From Pseudomonas alcaligenes (lineage in GTDB: Bacteria; Pseudomonadota; Gammaproteobacteria; Pseudomonadales; Pseudomonadaceae), in contig NZ_LZEU01000001.1 in the NCBI RefSeq assembly GCF_014490745.1, positions 2,755,501-2,819,500 on the forward strand: a stretch of 64,000 nucleotides of DNA. The letters run 5' to 3'. Position numbers and translations under genes: made by a program. Each line of letters begins with the position of its first letter. The first letter of the stretch is position 1. The notes beneath the pieces were generated by a model, which saw only the letters and a program-made list of their open reading frames with translations, was not told where the DNA came from and did not search any database. Below are positions 45,251 through 54,014 of this stretch, one piece after another.

Positions 45251-48200
45251 GCCAGATCCTCCTTGATGGTGGCCGGGTTGCTCTCAAGCAGCGGCTGATA
45301 GAGACGCTCACTCCATTTGGGGAACTGGCCATCGGCAGTCAGTCTGGTGTAATCGGGGAATTGCCGCGCCAGACTGGCACTACTTGCCGCCTCACCGGTG
45401 AAGTTGTAACCGCCCTCATAGGCGGTTCGAGCCTTGTCATCGCTCTGCTCCTGCAACCAGGCCATAGAGGTCTTGAGCGCCACAGGTAGGGGCGCCTGCA
45501 TGCCGGCGCTCCAGCCCTGCAACCAGTTCACAAGAATCCGCGACGCGTGCTCAGACGGTAACGGGGCAAAAGTCAGTGCCTGATCTTCGCCCACCAGCAA
45601 CGTGGTGATTGGCACACCACAAGCAGCTGCCACTACATGCAACACAAAAGGCCGCAACAGGCGGTGCCACTTCCAGATTCCTTTCTTAGCCAGCGCGCCA
45701 GGCGACAGCTCCAGGCGTGCCAGACTGCCATCAGCTTTTTGCCGCAGGCCACCAAGCCACCCCTCCAGTTGCACGTCGGCAGCGCAAAAACTCAACTGGC
45801 GTGGCGACTCCACGGGCACGGACCACAGCTGGCAAAGACTCTCGTAGCGTTGAAGCTGGGCAGGCAAAGGCTCCAGCAACGTAGCGCGGTAGTGCTCACC
45901 GAAGCCTGCCAGCGGTAACACGCCACTGCGCTGCAAGCGGTCAGCAGCACCAAACAGTGCGGTTTGCGCATCTCCATCCCGAGCCAGGGCGGACTTGAGC
46001 AGGTTGTCCTGCAACTGGTAGCGCTCCAACCCATCAAGGGTGAATGGCTCGCTGTCCAGCCTGGCTTGCACTTCCTCGTCCAAGTGCACCTTGAGGCGGA
46101 GAGTGAAAAAACACTTAACTGGATCGCGCAGAAAACTTTGCAATAGCTCAGGGCTCAGCAGCAGTCCCTCCTCCCAGGCTGGCAGACTTTCACCAGAACC
46201 GCCGGCAGAGGGCTGACCATGCAGTGCAGCCCACTCATGGGCATAACTGAAAAGCTCAGTCCCGGCGTCGAAGTAGCGGCGACTGAAAGGTTGAAGCGGG
46301 TGCTCGGTAGTCAGAGCGTGCAGCAGCTTTCCGCCACCAGCCAGAGTCCAGGCGTTAGCGAGGTGGTCGCGCAACTGGCCAACTAGTACTGATGGTGGCC
46401 TCTCGCTGTTGTCACGAATACTGCGCCCCACCCAGCTGATGTAGAGCCGGTCTCGCGCAGCCAGTAGCGCCTCCAGCAACAGGTAGCGGTCATCCTCTCG
46501 ACGAGAGCGATCGCCAGGTCGATAGTCACCGGCCATCAAGTCGAAGTCTAACGGGGCCTGGCTCCGCGGATAATCGCCATCGTTCATTCCCAGTAGGCAG
46601 ACATGGCGAAATGGAATGGCGCGCATCGGCATCAACGTGCAGAAGTTCACCGAGCCAGCAAGAAAGCGCTGACTGAGACGCCCCTGATCAAGTTCACCAA
46701 GCCATGCCTCGCGTACCACAGGCAGGGTCAAAGGCACGTCCAGTCCAGCGGACTCACAGAGCGCCAGCCAACTATCGAGGCCGTCCTGCAACTGGCTGAG
46801 CAACACCTCATCACGCTCGCCCTGAGGCAAAAAGAAAGCCTCTAGCAACCCACGCAATCGCTCCCCCCAGAGCATCGGCGTGACGGGAGCACGCAGTTGT
46901 TCAAGCTGATATTCAAGGGAGTCCAGAAGGCGCGTAAGCGGACCGATCAACGCCGCATCCAGGCCGCCAATCTCATCGTAAGGCTCGATATCGACATAGG
47001 CACCAGAGCGCCCCACTGCGTAGCCCAACAGCATGCGCCGCAGACCAAAACGCCACGTGTTCTGCTCCAAGCCCTGACCAACACCGAGGGCCTCACGTTG
47101 ATCAGCGTCCAGCCCCCAGCGAACACCAGCCCCCTCTAGCCAACGCCTCAATGTTGGTAGTTCGTCTTCCCGGATACCAAAGCGCGCACGCAGTGCTGGG
47201 ACATCCAGCAGGTCCAGCACCTCGCTGACACTGAAGCGGCTATCTGGCAGTTGCAGCAGATGCTCCAGGGCGATAACCAGCGGATCCTTACCACGCAACC
47301 CTTGATCGGCAAGGGTGAAGGGAATGTAGCGGAGATCATCTCTACCAAACTGCCCGAACACCGCCTGGATGTGAGGCGCGTAGGTATTTACATCCGGCAC
47401 CATGACGATCACGTCACGCGGACGCAGGGTTGGGTCTGCGCTGAAGCAGGCCAAGAGCTGATCGTGCAGTACCTCCACTTCACGCTGAGCACTGTGAACG
47501 ACATGAAAGCGCAGCGAGTTATCGCGCTCCAGGTCAACCGGTGGCCAGGTTTCACGAGTCTCCACCAGAGGGCGCAGATCGAGGATGTCGTTTTGCAACT
47601 GGCTCAGCAGGCTGCCCTCAGGCGCCGGGTTGAATAGGTCGATGCGTTTGAACTGCTCGCGGTAGTGTTGCGGCTCGTCGTACTGATCCAGCAGGTTGAT
47701 GTAATCGCGCCCCTGCTTGCCCCAAGCAGCCAGCAACGGCTGGGCATGCTGATGCAAATCAGCCTCGCCCAAAGCCGCCAGGCCAGGTTTACGTTGCTGG
47801 CGACGGTACTCATGACGCAGCAGATCTTTGTCTTCAACGATGTCCCCCCAGTGGTGCTGACAGGGATTGTGCACATAGAGCATGACTTGGCTGAAACGCG
47901 CTATGGCAGCAAGCGCTTCTAGTACCTGGGCTGGCAACGACGAGATACCAAACACCGTAATACGGCGCGGCAAGCCGGGCGGCGGGGAGCTCAACTCATT
48001 CAGTCGCGCTACAAAACGCGGGTGAACCCCGGCGCGACTTTGCGCCAACTGTTCATCCCCAACCTCAGCCAACAGGGCACGCCAAAGTGCCGGCTGCCAG
48101 CGCGACTCGTCGCTCAACTCCTGATAGCCACCACGCGACGTGCGTAGACGATCATGCCCCCCTGCCCAGTCCGCCAACCAGTCAGCACGATAAACTTGGT

Positions 48201-48639
48201 ACTGATCAAATAGATCAGCCAGCCGCTCTGCCAGTTGATAACGCTTGCGCAGATCGTTGTCATCGGCCAGGAAGCGGCGCAACGGTGCGAAGGCTTCGCC
48301 CGCCAGCAAGCCAGGCAGCAGGCGCATCAGGCGCCAGGTGAGTGGCGCCTTGTCCAAGGGCGACTGCTGCGGAATCGCGTCATTACCCAATACAGTGCGG
48401 TACGCCTGCCAAAGAAAGCGTGCTGGCAGACCCACGTCCAATGCCGCAGCAATGCCACAGCCCTCCCGCTCGGCCAACGCCATCTTCAGCCACTGAGCGA
48501 TACCGTTGCTCTGTACCAGCAGTACCTCGTTCTCAAGCGGGTTTAGTGGATGACTACGCATCCACTCCACCGCAAGAGCTCTCAGCTCCTCGAGACGATT
48601 GCCATGGATAACGATTAGACCTGGGGAAAGCTCCTGCAT
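45247..48639 (-). CDS. recC: RecC, exonuclease V gamma subunit
   Basis: This 1130-residue RecC has LIVIHGNRLEELRALAVEWM at the start, VLLVQSNGIAQWLKMALA, DVIVMVPDVNTYAPHIQAVF and IPFRHVCLLGMNDGDYPR. It is the Chi-recognising scaffold of RecBCD. ATG 48639 has AGGAG ten bases upstream, which decides against the longer frame to 48708. A perfect 9-bp palindrome (48687-48709) lies 48 bp upstream in the promoter region. Confidence 0.93.
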   Translation of the reverse strand: MQELSPGLIVIHGNRLEELRALAVEWMRSHPLNPLENEVLLVQSNGIAQWLKMALAEREGCGIAAALDVGLPARFLWQAYRTVLGNDAIPQQSPLDKAPLTWRLMRLLPGLLAGEAFAPLRRFLADDNDLRKRYQLAERLADLFDQYQVYRADWLADWAGGHDRLRTSRGGYQELSDESRWQPALWRALLAEVGDEQLAQSRAGVHPRFVARLNELSSPPPGLPRRITVFGISSLPAQVLEALAAIARFSQVMLYVHNPCQHHWGDIVEDKDLLRHEYRRQQRKPGLAALGEADLHQHAQPLLAAWGKQGRDYINLLDQYDEPQHYREQFKRIDLFNPAPEGSLLSQLQNDILDLRPLVETRETWPPVDLERDNSLRFHVVHSAQREVEVLHDQLLACFSADPTLRPRDVIVMVPDVNTYAPHIQAVFGQFGRDDLRYIPFTLADQGLRGKDPLVIALEHLLQLPDSRFSVSEVLDLLDVPALRARFGIREDELPTLRRWLEGAGVRWGLDADQREALGVGQGLEQNTWRFGLRRMLLGYAVGRSGAYVDIEPYDEIGGLDAALIGPLTRLLDSLEYQLEQLRAPVTPMLWGERLRGLLEAFFLPQGERDEVLLSQLQDGLDSWLALCESAGLDVPLTLPVVREAWLGELDQGRLSQRFLAGSVNFCTLMPMRAIPFRHVCLLGMNDGDYPRSQAPLDFDLMAGDYRPGDRSRREDDRYLLLEALLAARDRLYISWVGRSIRDNSERPPSVLVGQLRDHLANAWTLAGGGKLLHALTTEHPLQPFSRRYFDAGTELFSYAHEWAALHGQPSAGGSGESLPAWEEGLLLSPELLQSFLRDPVKCFFTLRLKVHLDEEVQARLDSEPFTLDGLERYQLQDNLLKSALARDGDAQTALFGAADRLQRSGVLPLAGFGEHYRATLLEPLPAQLQRYESLCQLWSVPVESPRQLSFCAADVQLEGWLGGLRQKADGSLARLELSPGALAKKGIWKWHRLLRPFVLHVVAAACGVPITTLLVGEDQALTFAPLPSEHASRILVNWLQGWSAGMQAPLPVALKTSMAWLQEQSDDKARTAYEGGYNFTGEAASSASLARQFPDYTRLTADGQFPKWSERLYQPLLESNPATIKEDLA

Positions 48640-48686
48640 GGGTAAAACTCCTGCGCATGCACCGTGAGGTGCAACAGTGCATGGTA

Positions 48687-48709
48687 GTTGCGACATTTCG
48701 TGTCGCAAC
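48687..48709. promoter_or_regulatory. Island palindrome B upstream of recC
   Basis: A perfect 9-bp inverted repeat (GTTGCGACA, N5, then its complement) lies between the sirtuin stop and recC, 48 bp from the recC start, in operator position. It is the same motif as sites A, C, D and E. It implies that recCBD is under the island regulator. Confidence 0.75.
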
Positions 48710-48717
48710 CACCAGCC

Positions 48718-49488
48718 TCATGAACTAGGAAAAGCTTGCTGCAATAGGGACGGGAGTAATTCGCCGGCCCGGCCGATCAGGGAGAACTCATTTGGAGCAC
48801 TCACCTCAACGGGTTGGAGGTTTACATGGATAACAGCAGCCCCTCTCTCCAAAGCCACTTCCGGGATACGGGCCGCCGGCATCACAACACCTGATGTACC
48901 AATGGAAAGCAGGCAGTCGCAATGGCGGGCAGCAGCCAAAGCCGAGCGCATTGAGCGCTCAGGTAGAGGCTCTCCAAACCAGACAACACCTGGCCTTACT
49001 CTGCCGTTGCATCGCTCGCAACGTGGTGGCTCACAGCGCTCAGTACCAGGTTGAACCGTCAGCTCAGTGACTACACCTGCGTAAGACCGGCCACAGGCAA
49101 AGCAACGAGGCTCATGAAGACTGCCATGCAGATGAATAATCTCAGTGCTGCCAGCCCGCTCATGCAGATCGTCGACATTCTGGGTAATCACTGTCAGCTT
49201 CGGCACCCGCTTGGCCAACTCGGCAATCGCAATGTGGGCTGGATTGGGGCGCGCACTTAGCACCTGCAATCGCCGCCACTCATACCACCCCCAAACCAAA
49301 GCAGGGTCACGTCGAAATGCAGCTGGCGTAGCCAGCTCCCCAGGTTCAAAACGCTCCCACAAACCTGTCTGCGCTTCGCGAAAAGTTTGGATACCACTTT
49401 CCGCAGAAACACCCGCCCCCGTAAAAATCAACAAATGACGGGAGCACTGAACCATTTTGATAATCTGATCTGGAATCAGTCCGCCCAC
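48718..49488 (-). CDS. Sir2-family NAD-dependent protein deacylase (class III sirtuin, CobB-like)
   Basis: This 256-residue sirtuin has IFTGAGVSAESGI (NAD-binding), ITQNVDDLHERAG, the catalytic His in HLHGS, two Cys pairs for structural zinc (CFAC and CERC) and IGTSGVVMPAARIPE. WYEWRR contains the YxxR pair of class III sirtuins, which prefer succinyl- or malonyl-lysine. The start is GTG 49488, 5 bp after the upstream gene; ATG 49455 is an alternative. On the island it could be metabolic cargo, or an NAD-linked immune component as known for other Sir2 proteins; its intact short single-domain form favours a deacylase. Confidence 0.88.
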   Translation of the reverse strand: MGGLIPDQIIKMVQCSRHLLIFTGAGVSAESGIQTFREAQTGLWERFEPGELATPAAFRRDPALVWGWYEWRRLQVLSARPNPAHIAIAELAKRVPKLTVITQNVDDLHERAGSTEIIHLHGSLHEPRCFACGRSYAGVVTELTVQPGTERCEPPRCERCNGRVRPGVVWFGEPLPERSMRSALAAARHCDCLLSIGTSGVVMPAARIPEVALERGAAVIHVNLQPVEVSAPNEFSLIGRAGELLPSLLQQAFPSS

Positions 49489-49493
49489 TTTAT

Positions 49494-50429
49494 CTATCCC
49501 ACCACAGCAGGTATCGGTGACGACGGCACATCACGCTCGATATTGAAGCCGATCATGAAGAGAGCCTTTTCGACGTCGCCAATAGAGGTGATATCCCCGC
49601 GAAGAGCGCTCATCTGCTTAAGAATTTCGCCACTCTTACGAACCAGAGTCCCCCAAACCTCGTCCTGATGAGTTGTTTTTGTGCTGGGCAGATACAACGA
49701 GGAAAACTGATAACCCCTGCACGATGGATCACGCTTAACCTCACTACGGCCCGCTCCCCAGCGAAATGCCAGATCATTTGGCACACTCCCGATGCCAGTC
49801 ATTTCGAGCCAGTATCGAGCCAAGAGGCCTAGCGCAGCGCCTACCCGCCCGTCATAGATAATGATGTTGTCGGGGTCCGCAGCGGCATAGACTTTCGTCA
49901 TCGCCGCATTCATCAGAAGCCTTTTTCCATCGAACGGCGCAAGGCTGAGTGCAGATCCTGGCTGCAGAAGATGGACCGCCTCCTTGATTGACTGACAGAG
50001 CGTCCGTTGTGCGTACTGAAACTCCAACCAAACTCGCGACTTGTCAGTTGGCTTCTGCGCAACCCCGCCCCAGGTGAAAATGTCCAAACATGCCTGACGG
50101 GCCGCGTCTTCATCGCTCGTAGACAGTGCCTGCCGTAGACGTCCTGCGATGCATGCAAAAGAGTCCGGCGGTAGGCTGTCAGGCCAGGAGTAGTGATGCG
50201 CAGCCTCCGCCAAAGACCGGCACCACCAGTGCTGAATTGGTGACGCAACGCGTGCTCGCCAAGGCTTCCAATGCCTGGAGCGAGTAATGCGGTAGCAATG
50301 AAGCATCCTGCCTTTCCCCACTTCCAGGACACATCCATCTTGATCCACAGGCTGTTCTTTTTTGTCCCACAACCCCGCCAAATAGTGGGCGAAGCCAAGT
50401 TGATTTGCTGATAGACCTGTGGACTTCAT
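49494..50429 (-). CDS. Conserved hypothetical protein upstream of the sirtuin
   Basis: The gene encodes 311 residues, soluble, Trp- and Ala-rich, with no domain that I recognise. It starts at ATG 50429 with a G/A-rich stretch before it and ends 5 bp before the sirtuin gene, so the two are almost certainly cotranscribed. Segments such as DNIIIYDGRVGAALGLLARYW and GWxxR-type motifs suggest a globular enzyme-like fold. A substrate or partner of the sirtuin is one possibility. Confidence 0.68.
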   Translation of the reverse strand: MKSTGLSANQLGFAHYLAGLWDKKEQPVDQDGCVLEVGKGRMLHCYRITRSRHWKPWRARVASPIQHWWCRSLAEAAHHYSWPDSLPPDSFACIAGRLRQALSTSDEDAARQACLDIFTWGGVAQKPTDKSRVWLEFQYAQRTLCQSIKEAVHLLQPGSALSLAPFDGKRLLMNAAMTKVYAAADPDNIIIYDGRVGAALGLLARYWLEMTGIGSVPNDLAFRWGAGRSEVKRDPSCRGYQFSSLYLPSTKTTHQDEVWGTLVRKSGEILKQMSALRGDITSIGDVEKALFMIGFNIERDVPSSPIPAVVG

Positions 50430-50519
50430 TCCTTCCCCCAACCATTTCCATTCCAGAAAATACAGGACCAGAACTCTGGCCTCGATATAGCCGTATAACC
50501 AGCATGCGCTGGCATCCTA

Positions 50520-51392
50520 CTATCGATTACTGGCCAATTGGCATTGCCCATCCAGCGCTAGCATCTCCTCCGCCAACCTACTCCCTTGGCTGATCGCCAT
50601 ATCTCGCCAGAAACAGTACAGCCGGCCATCCCGGTCAGGTGGGGAGTCGAAGGTAGAGCGGTAAAAATCAGCCAACCGCTCACTCGCAAGCACCTCGCCA
50701 CTCATGGCAGCCCACTGCAGCCAATAGAGGCCTATGGCTTGGTTGTATTCAGAGGACGACTCGTCCAAAGCCAACCGGCCGTGAAGAAAACACGCCATCG
50801 TGTCTTGCTCATCCGCGCCTCGCTTATACCAAGCGATGGCTTTCGCATGATCAATGCACACACCTTCATCCCCGCGCTCATACAAGCCACCTAGAGCCTG
50901 CGCAGCACAGGGAATACCAGACTCAAAAGCCTGCTCGTAATAATCGATGGCCAAGAGCGGGTTAGCTCTCACACCTTTGCCATAGAAGGCCTGATCCGCA
51001 AGATTGAAAAGCGCCTCTGAAGAACCCAACACCGCTGCAATTTTGAAGAGGCGCCTGGCCAGGAGCGGTTCAGGCTTTAACCGGGAGCCGTTGAGCCAAA
51101 GCCAACCCAAGTCGTTTAGCGCATCAGCATCACCCTGCAGTGCCTCTGCTCGCAGCTGCTCATACTGTCGACGAAGCCGGATCGGATCGCTCAACCGCAG
51201 AAGCGGATTGGCAGCCTTGATTTCGTGGTAGGTGAACAAACGACTCTGTTCGGCTAGCTCAGCTGTCCGTAACGCTGGCATACCGATACCGGCATATAGG
51301 CGTTGCACCTCTCCAGGCTCGGTGATTTCAACCTTGTCACTTGGTGCAAGAAGGCTATCCATCAGATTGAACACATCGGCAGATTTGCTCAT
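50520..51392 (-). CDS. Sel1-like repeat protein
   Basis: This 290-residue protein has several Sel1/TPR-like repeats between about 80 and 260, for example GDADALNDLGWLWLNG, GSSEALFNLADQAFYGKG and GIPCAAQALGGLYERGD. Sel1 repeats form protein-binding solenoids. There is no signal peptide, so it acts in the cytoplasm. It is the first gene of the minus-strand Sel1-unknown-sirtuin group and diverges from the WYL regulator, with palindrome C between them. Its partner is not visible. Confidence 0.78.
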   Translation of the reverse strand: MSKSADVFNLMDSLLAPSDKVEITEPGEVQRLYAGIGMPALRTAELAEQSRLFTYHEIKAANPLLRLSDPIRLRRQYEQLRAEALQGDADALNDLGWLWLNGSRLKPEPLLARRLFKIAAVLGSSEALFNLADQAFYGKGVRANPLLAIDYYEQAFESGIPCAAQALGGLYERGDEGVCIDHAKAIAWYKRGADEQDTMACFLHGRLALDESSSEYNQAIGLYWLQWAAMSGEVLASERLADFYRSTFDSPPDRDGRLYCFWRDMAISQGSRLAEEMLALDGQCQLASNR

Positions 51393-51437
51393 GCTGCTGT
51401 CTCGTGACTGACCATGTCAGCTCATTTTCAACAGCTT

Positions 51438-51456
51438 TACGACAGTTCATGTCGCA
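51438..51456. promoter_or_regulatory. Island palindrome C, between the Sel1 gene and the WYL regulator
   Basis: TACGACA-N5-TGTCGCA matches the island motif with one mismatch. It lies 20 bp before the WYL regulator start (51476) and 46 bp from the Sel1 gene start, so it could control both directions, including autoregulation. It also rules out the longer start at 51404 as the likely one. Confidence 0.65.
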
Positions 51457-51475
51457 TACGAACAGGGACGACCTC

Positions 51476-52468
51476 ATGGAGCAGCTTTATCGCCAGGACT
51501 TGATACTTGGCCTCCTCCCCAACAAGGAAAACGCTCTCAACAGCTCCGCCATTCACGAGCGCGTGACCAACCAAGGCATTGATGTCGACAAGCGCACCAT
51601 CCTGCGAGACTTGAGTGACCTCGAACTGAACTATCCCCATGTGCACAGCCGCCCTAAGGGCAAAGCCAAGCTATGGTGGGCAGAGAAATCGCTTTCACGC
51701 TTAAGCATGTTGCCGACCGACGCGATGAATCTCGTCATGATCATGGATCACGCCGCTCGCTTCGGAATGGAGGCGCAGGTACAAAAGCTCACCCCATTGC
51801 GGGAGTACGCAACATCCCTACTGAAGGGAAAACGACCAGCCCAGGATTGCTCAGGCAAGATCATCAGCAACACTCGCTTCGTGACCCTGTCACCAAGCAC
51901 TGTGAACCCTGAAACACTGGAAGTGATACAACAAGCACTCTTGGACGATGCGACCGTTGAAGCCCAGTATTTGAAGCGCGGAGCCAGTGAGCCTCGGCTG
52001 CTACATCTCAAACCATTGGGTCTGTCCTATCAGGACTCCAATATCTATCTGTCCTGCATCTTCAAGGGATTGCCACAAGGCAATATTGCCGCCCTTCCCC
52101 TGCATCGCTTTCTTTCAGCCCGCACGACCTTTGAAGATCTCCCGGCCCCCAAGGACTACGACATTAACTCTGTCGCTGCCCAGAGAAGCTTGGTGAGCCT
52201 GAAAACGGACTTACCTGCCCAGCTGAAGCTCCGTGTGAGCCACACGCTCTACGAGCGCTTACTGGAGAACGCACTCACCGCTGATCAACAGCTGGAAGCC
52301 TCTGCTGATGGCTGGTGGTTGATGACTGGCAGCCTGCACCTCAGCCAAGGGCTGGATCTGTGGTTGCTGAGTCAGGGTGAGCATCTGGAAGTACTTGAGC
52401 CTACGGAGTTACGTGAGCAAATCGCAACAACGGCAAGACGCATGGCAATGCTCTACGAGAACGAATAG
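51476..52468 (+). CDS. WYL-domain transcriptional regulator (BrxR/CapW-like)
   Basis: This protein of about 330 residues has an N-terminal winged helix (LLPNKENALNSSAIHERV ... DKRTILRDLSDLELNYP) and a central WYL-like domain (PLGLSYQDSNIYLSCIF, LPLHRFLSARTTFEDLP), then a WCX-like C-terminal part. BrxR and CapW are homologous repressors that switch on BREX and CBASS loci. I chose ATG 51476 because palindrome C lies just upstream. Palindromes matching C occur before several other island genes, so this is the likely regional repressor. A paralogue is encoded at 54802. Confidence 0.8.
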   Translation: MEQLYRQDLILGLLPNKENALNSSAIHERVTNQGIDVDKRTILRDLSDLELNYPHVHSRPKGKAKLWWAEKSLSRLSMLPTDAMNLVMIMDHAARFGMEAQVQKLTPLREYATSLLKGKRPAQDCSGKIISNTRFVTLSPSTVNPETLEVIQQALLDDATVEAQYLKRGASEPRLLHLKPLGLSYQDSNIYLSCIFKGLPQGNIAALPLHRFLSARTTFEDLPAPKDYDINSVAAQRSLVSLKTDLPAQLKLRVSHTLYERLLENALTADQQLEASADGWWLMTGSLHLSQGLDLWLLSQGEHLEVLEPTELREQIATTARRMAMLYENE

Positions 52469-52470
52469 CC

Positions 52471-52493
52471 CTTGCGACACAGAGTGTCGCAAG
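52471..52493. promoter_or_regulatory. Island palindrome D, upstream of the small gene cassette
   Basis: A perfect 9-bp inverted repeat (CTTGCGACA, N5, then its complement) begins 2 bp after the WYL regulator stop and ends 46 bp before the 54-codon gene. It is in operator position for the downstream cassette. Confidence 0.7.
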
Positions 52494-52538
52494 CACCCTT
52501 CATCCTGTCTCCTGCCATTTGAACAAGGAGATCTGACG

Positions 52539-52703
52539 ATGAAAACCTACTCTGCCTTCCTGCAACGTGTTGTCCCCAATGCCGGGCCTCGCGCCAACTT
52601 CACGCTCACCGTCCTGGCCGTCAGTTCGGAAATGGCCCGGGTCACAGCTGAAGCCCAGTACCCTGGATACAGGTGTATTAATGCACCGGTTCAGGTGCGC
52701 TGA
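52539..52703 (+). CDS. Small hypothetical protein (54 residues)
   Basis: ATG 52539 has a perfect AAGGAG eight bases upstream. The 54-residue product, MKTYSAFLQRVVPNAG..., is basic and soluble and matches no family that I know. It ends 2 bp before the next gene, so it is coupled to it. Confidence 0.6.
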   Translation: MKTYSAFLQRVVPNAGPRANFTLTVLAVSSEMARVTAEAQYPGYRCINAPVQVR

Positions 52704-52705
52704 TC

Positions 52706-53539
52706 ATGACCAGCTCCCGCCGTCTATTTCATCGAAAAAAGGGCTGGCGACCGCGCGACTATCTCTACCATCTGCTGGGGCTAGGGGAAGACGTCGAAAG
52801 CGCACGCAAAAGCATGGAGCACCAATTCACTGACTGCCAAGAGATAAGGACGAGCAATTTCGAAGTAGCTCTGATTGCGGCAACGGAAGCCGAGGCCAAA
52901 CAGCTGGTGAGCTGCATTCTTCAACACTGCAGCACTGCTCTCCCAATAGATGGACGACGCTGCGGGCAGCTCAACTTTACTGCTCTTGGCCAGGACCAGA
53001 CTTGGCCTGACAAGCGCTTTGATGAACTCCATTGGCTGTCTACCTCATCAGATAGCGAAGTGCCTTGGGAACAGCTGTCTGGCTTGGCAGACATTGTTCA
53101 TGTCCATCATTTCTCGAAAGCCGCACCGCTTACCGCTCCACAAGCCTGCAACTATCAGTGGCGAAGCCAACAAGAGCTGACAGACTTCTGGGCAAGCCTG
53201 TACTTGGCTCGTGAAATCCGTGGTATTCCCGGACTAAAATGGGACAGCTTTGCCCCATGGCCCCCTGGCTCGACCGTTGGCCAAACAGCTGCAGGCTGGG
53301 GTTCTACCCCCACTGCCGCTGTCGCTTCTTTACTAGCCAGCACGCCACTGGCGACGCTCGACTCTGCGCCGGATGCCTTGCTCGTGATCGAAGCCAATTA
53401 CGGCTTCACGTGGGGCGACTATGCCTACGTAATGGAACAAGTTGCCAAGGCCATAGGGCGGGAGGTTAGCTCTACTGGCTGGATGGCCACCAACTACTCA
53501 GGCTACGGCCTGAAGCTTCTAGTATTCAGCCCATCGTAA
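52706..53539 (+). CDS. Unknown protein with FtsZ-C-terminal-like domain
   Basis: I recognise no named family. The last about 75 of 277 residues (ASTPLATLDSAPDALLVI, then an aromatic-rich helix and STGWMATNYSGYGLKLLVF) follow the pattern of the FtsZ C-terminal domain: SPLL-helix, GVLVNI-strand, helix, G-containing strand and a final VTVVATG-like strand. The N-terminal 200 residues contain no GGGTGSG loop or P-loop, so no nucleotide site is seen. It could be an FtsZ-like partner or mimic. It lies in the cassette behind the WYL regulator. Confidence 0.55.
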   Translation: MTSSRRLFHRKKGWRPRDYLYHLLGLGEDVESARKSMEHQFTDCQEIRTSNFEVALIAATEAEAKQLVSCILQHCSTALPIDGRRCGQLNFTALGQDQTWPDKRFDELHWLSTSSDSEVPWEQLSGLADIVHVHHFSKAAPLTAPQACNYQWRSQQELTDFWASLYLAREIRGIPGLKWDSFAPWPPGSTVGQTAAGWGSTPTAAVASLLASTPLATLDSAPDALLVIEANYGFTWGDYAYVMEQVAKAIGREVSSTGWMATNYSGYGLKLLVFSPS

Positions 53540-53553
53540 AGCGCCCCCAATAG

Positions 53554-53585
53554 GCGCGACACGTTCTGTCGCACCTATGCGACAT
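53554..53585. promoter_or_regulatory. Island palindrome E plus an extra half-site
   Basis: GCGCGACA-N5-TGTCGCAC (53554-53574) matches the island motif with one outer mismatch. A further half-site TGCGACA lies at 53578-53584. They are 43 bp upstream of the 131-residue gene, suggesting a second regulated promoter inside the cassette. Confidence 0.6.
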
Positions 53586-53616
53586 GCTTCCTTCACCGCA
53601 GTGAAGGGAGTACCCC

Positions 53617-54012
53617 ATGGATCGCCTCATTAAAGAAAACCTAGAAGCCATATTGCAGGACATTGCAGGCAGTAAAAGGCTGGGCAGGCGACTGATCAAT
53701 TTGGCGGGCTTTCTTGGCACAACAGAGCCACCACCGCATATCCAGGAGCAACTCAGCCGCCTGTCACGATTGGTGGTGCTGCAAGACGCATTCGATGCCC
53801 TACTGGAGCCTGTAACCCTCCTGTCTCGAGCCGGGCTCTCCCGCATGCTCGATGCTCAAGCACTTCAAGCAATGACCGCCAGCCTGGAGGCGGCGCGGCA
53901 AAATATCGCTGAGCTGGGAGACGTGAACTATCCAGAACTCATCTCATGGCTGGTGAGTGAGGCTCAAGCGCGCAAGATCGTGCGCATGAAATCGCCGGAG
54001 AAAGAGTCCTGA
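53617..54012 (+). CDS. Hypothetical helical protein (131 residues)
   Basis: The gene encodes 131 residues, predicted almost entirely helical, without signal peptide or membrane segment. The ATG is preceded by GAAGGGAG. No family is recognised. It ends 2 bp before the next gene and follows palindrome E, so it starts a separately controlled pair. Confidence 0.62.
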   Translation: MDRLIKENLEAILQDIAGSKRLGRRLINLAGFLGTTEPPPHIQEQLSRLSRLVVLQDAFDALLEPVTLLSRAGLSRMLDAQALQAMTASLEAARQNIAELGDVNYPELISWLVSEAQARKIVRMKSPEKES

Positions 54013-54014
54013 CC

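Noticed and set aside
51476..52468. BREX or CBASS locus suggested by the BrxR/CapW-like regulator
   Set aside because: No PglZ, BrxC, BrxL, cyclase (CD-NTase) or Cap effector gene is visible nearby.
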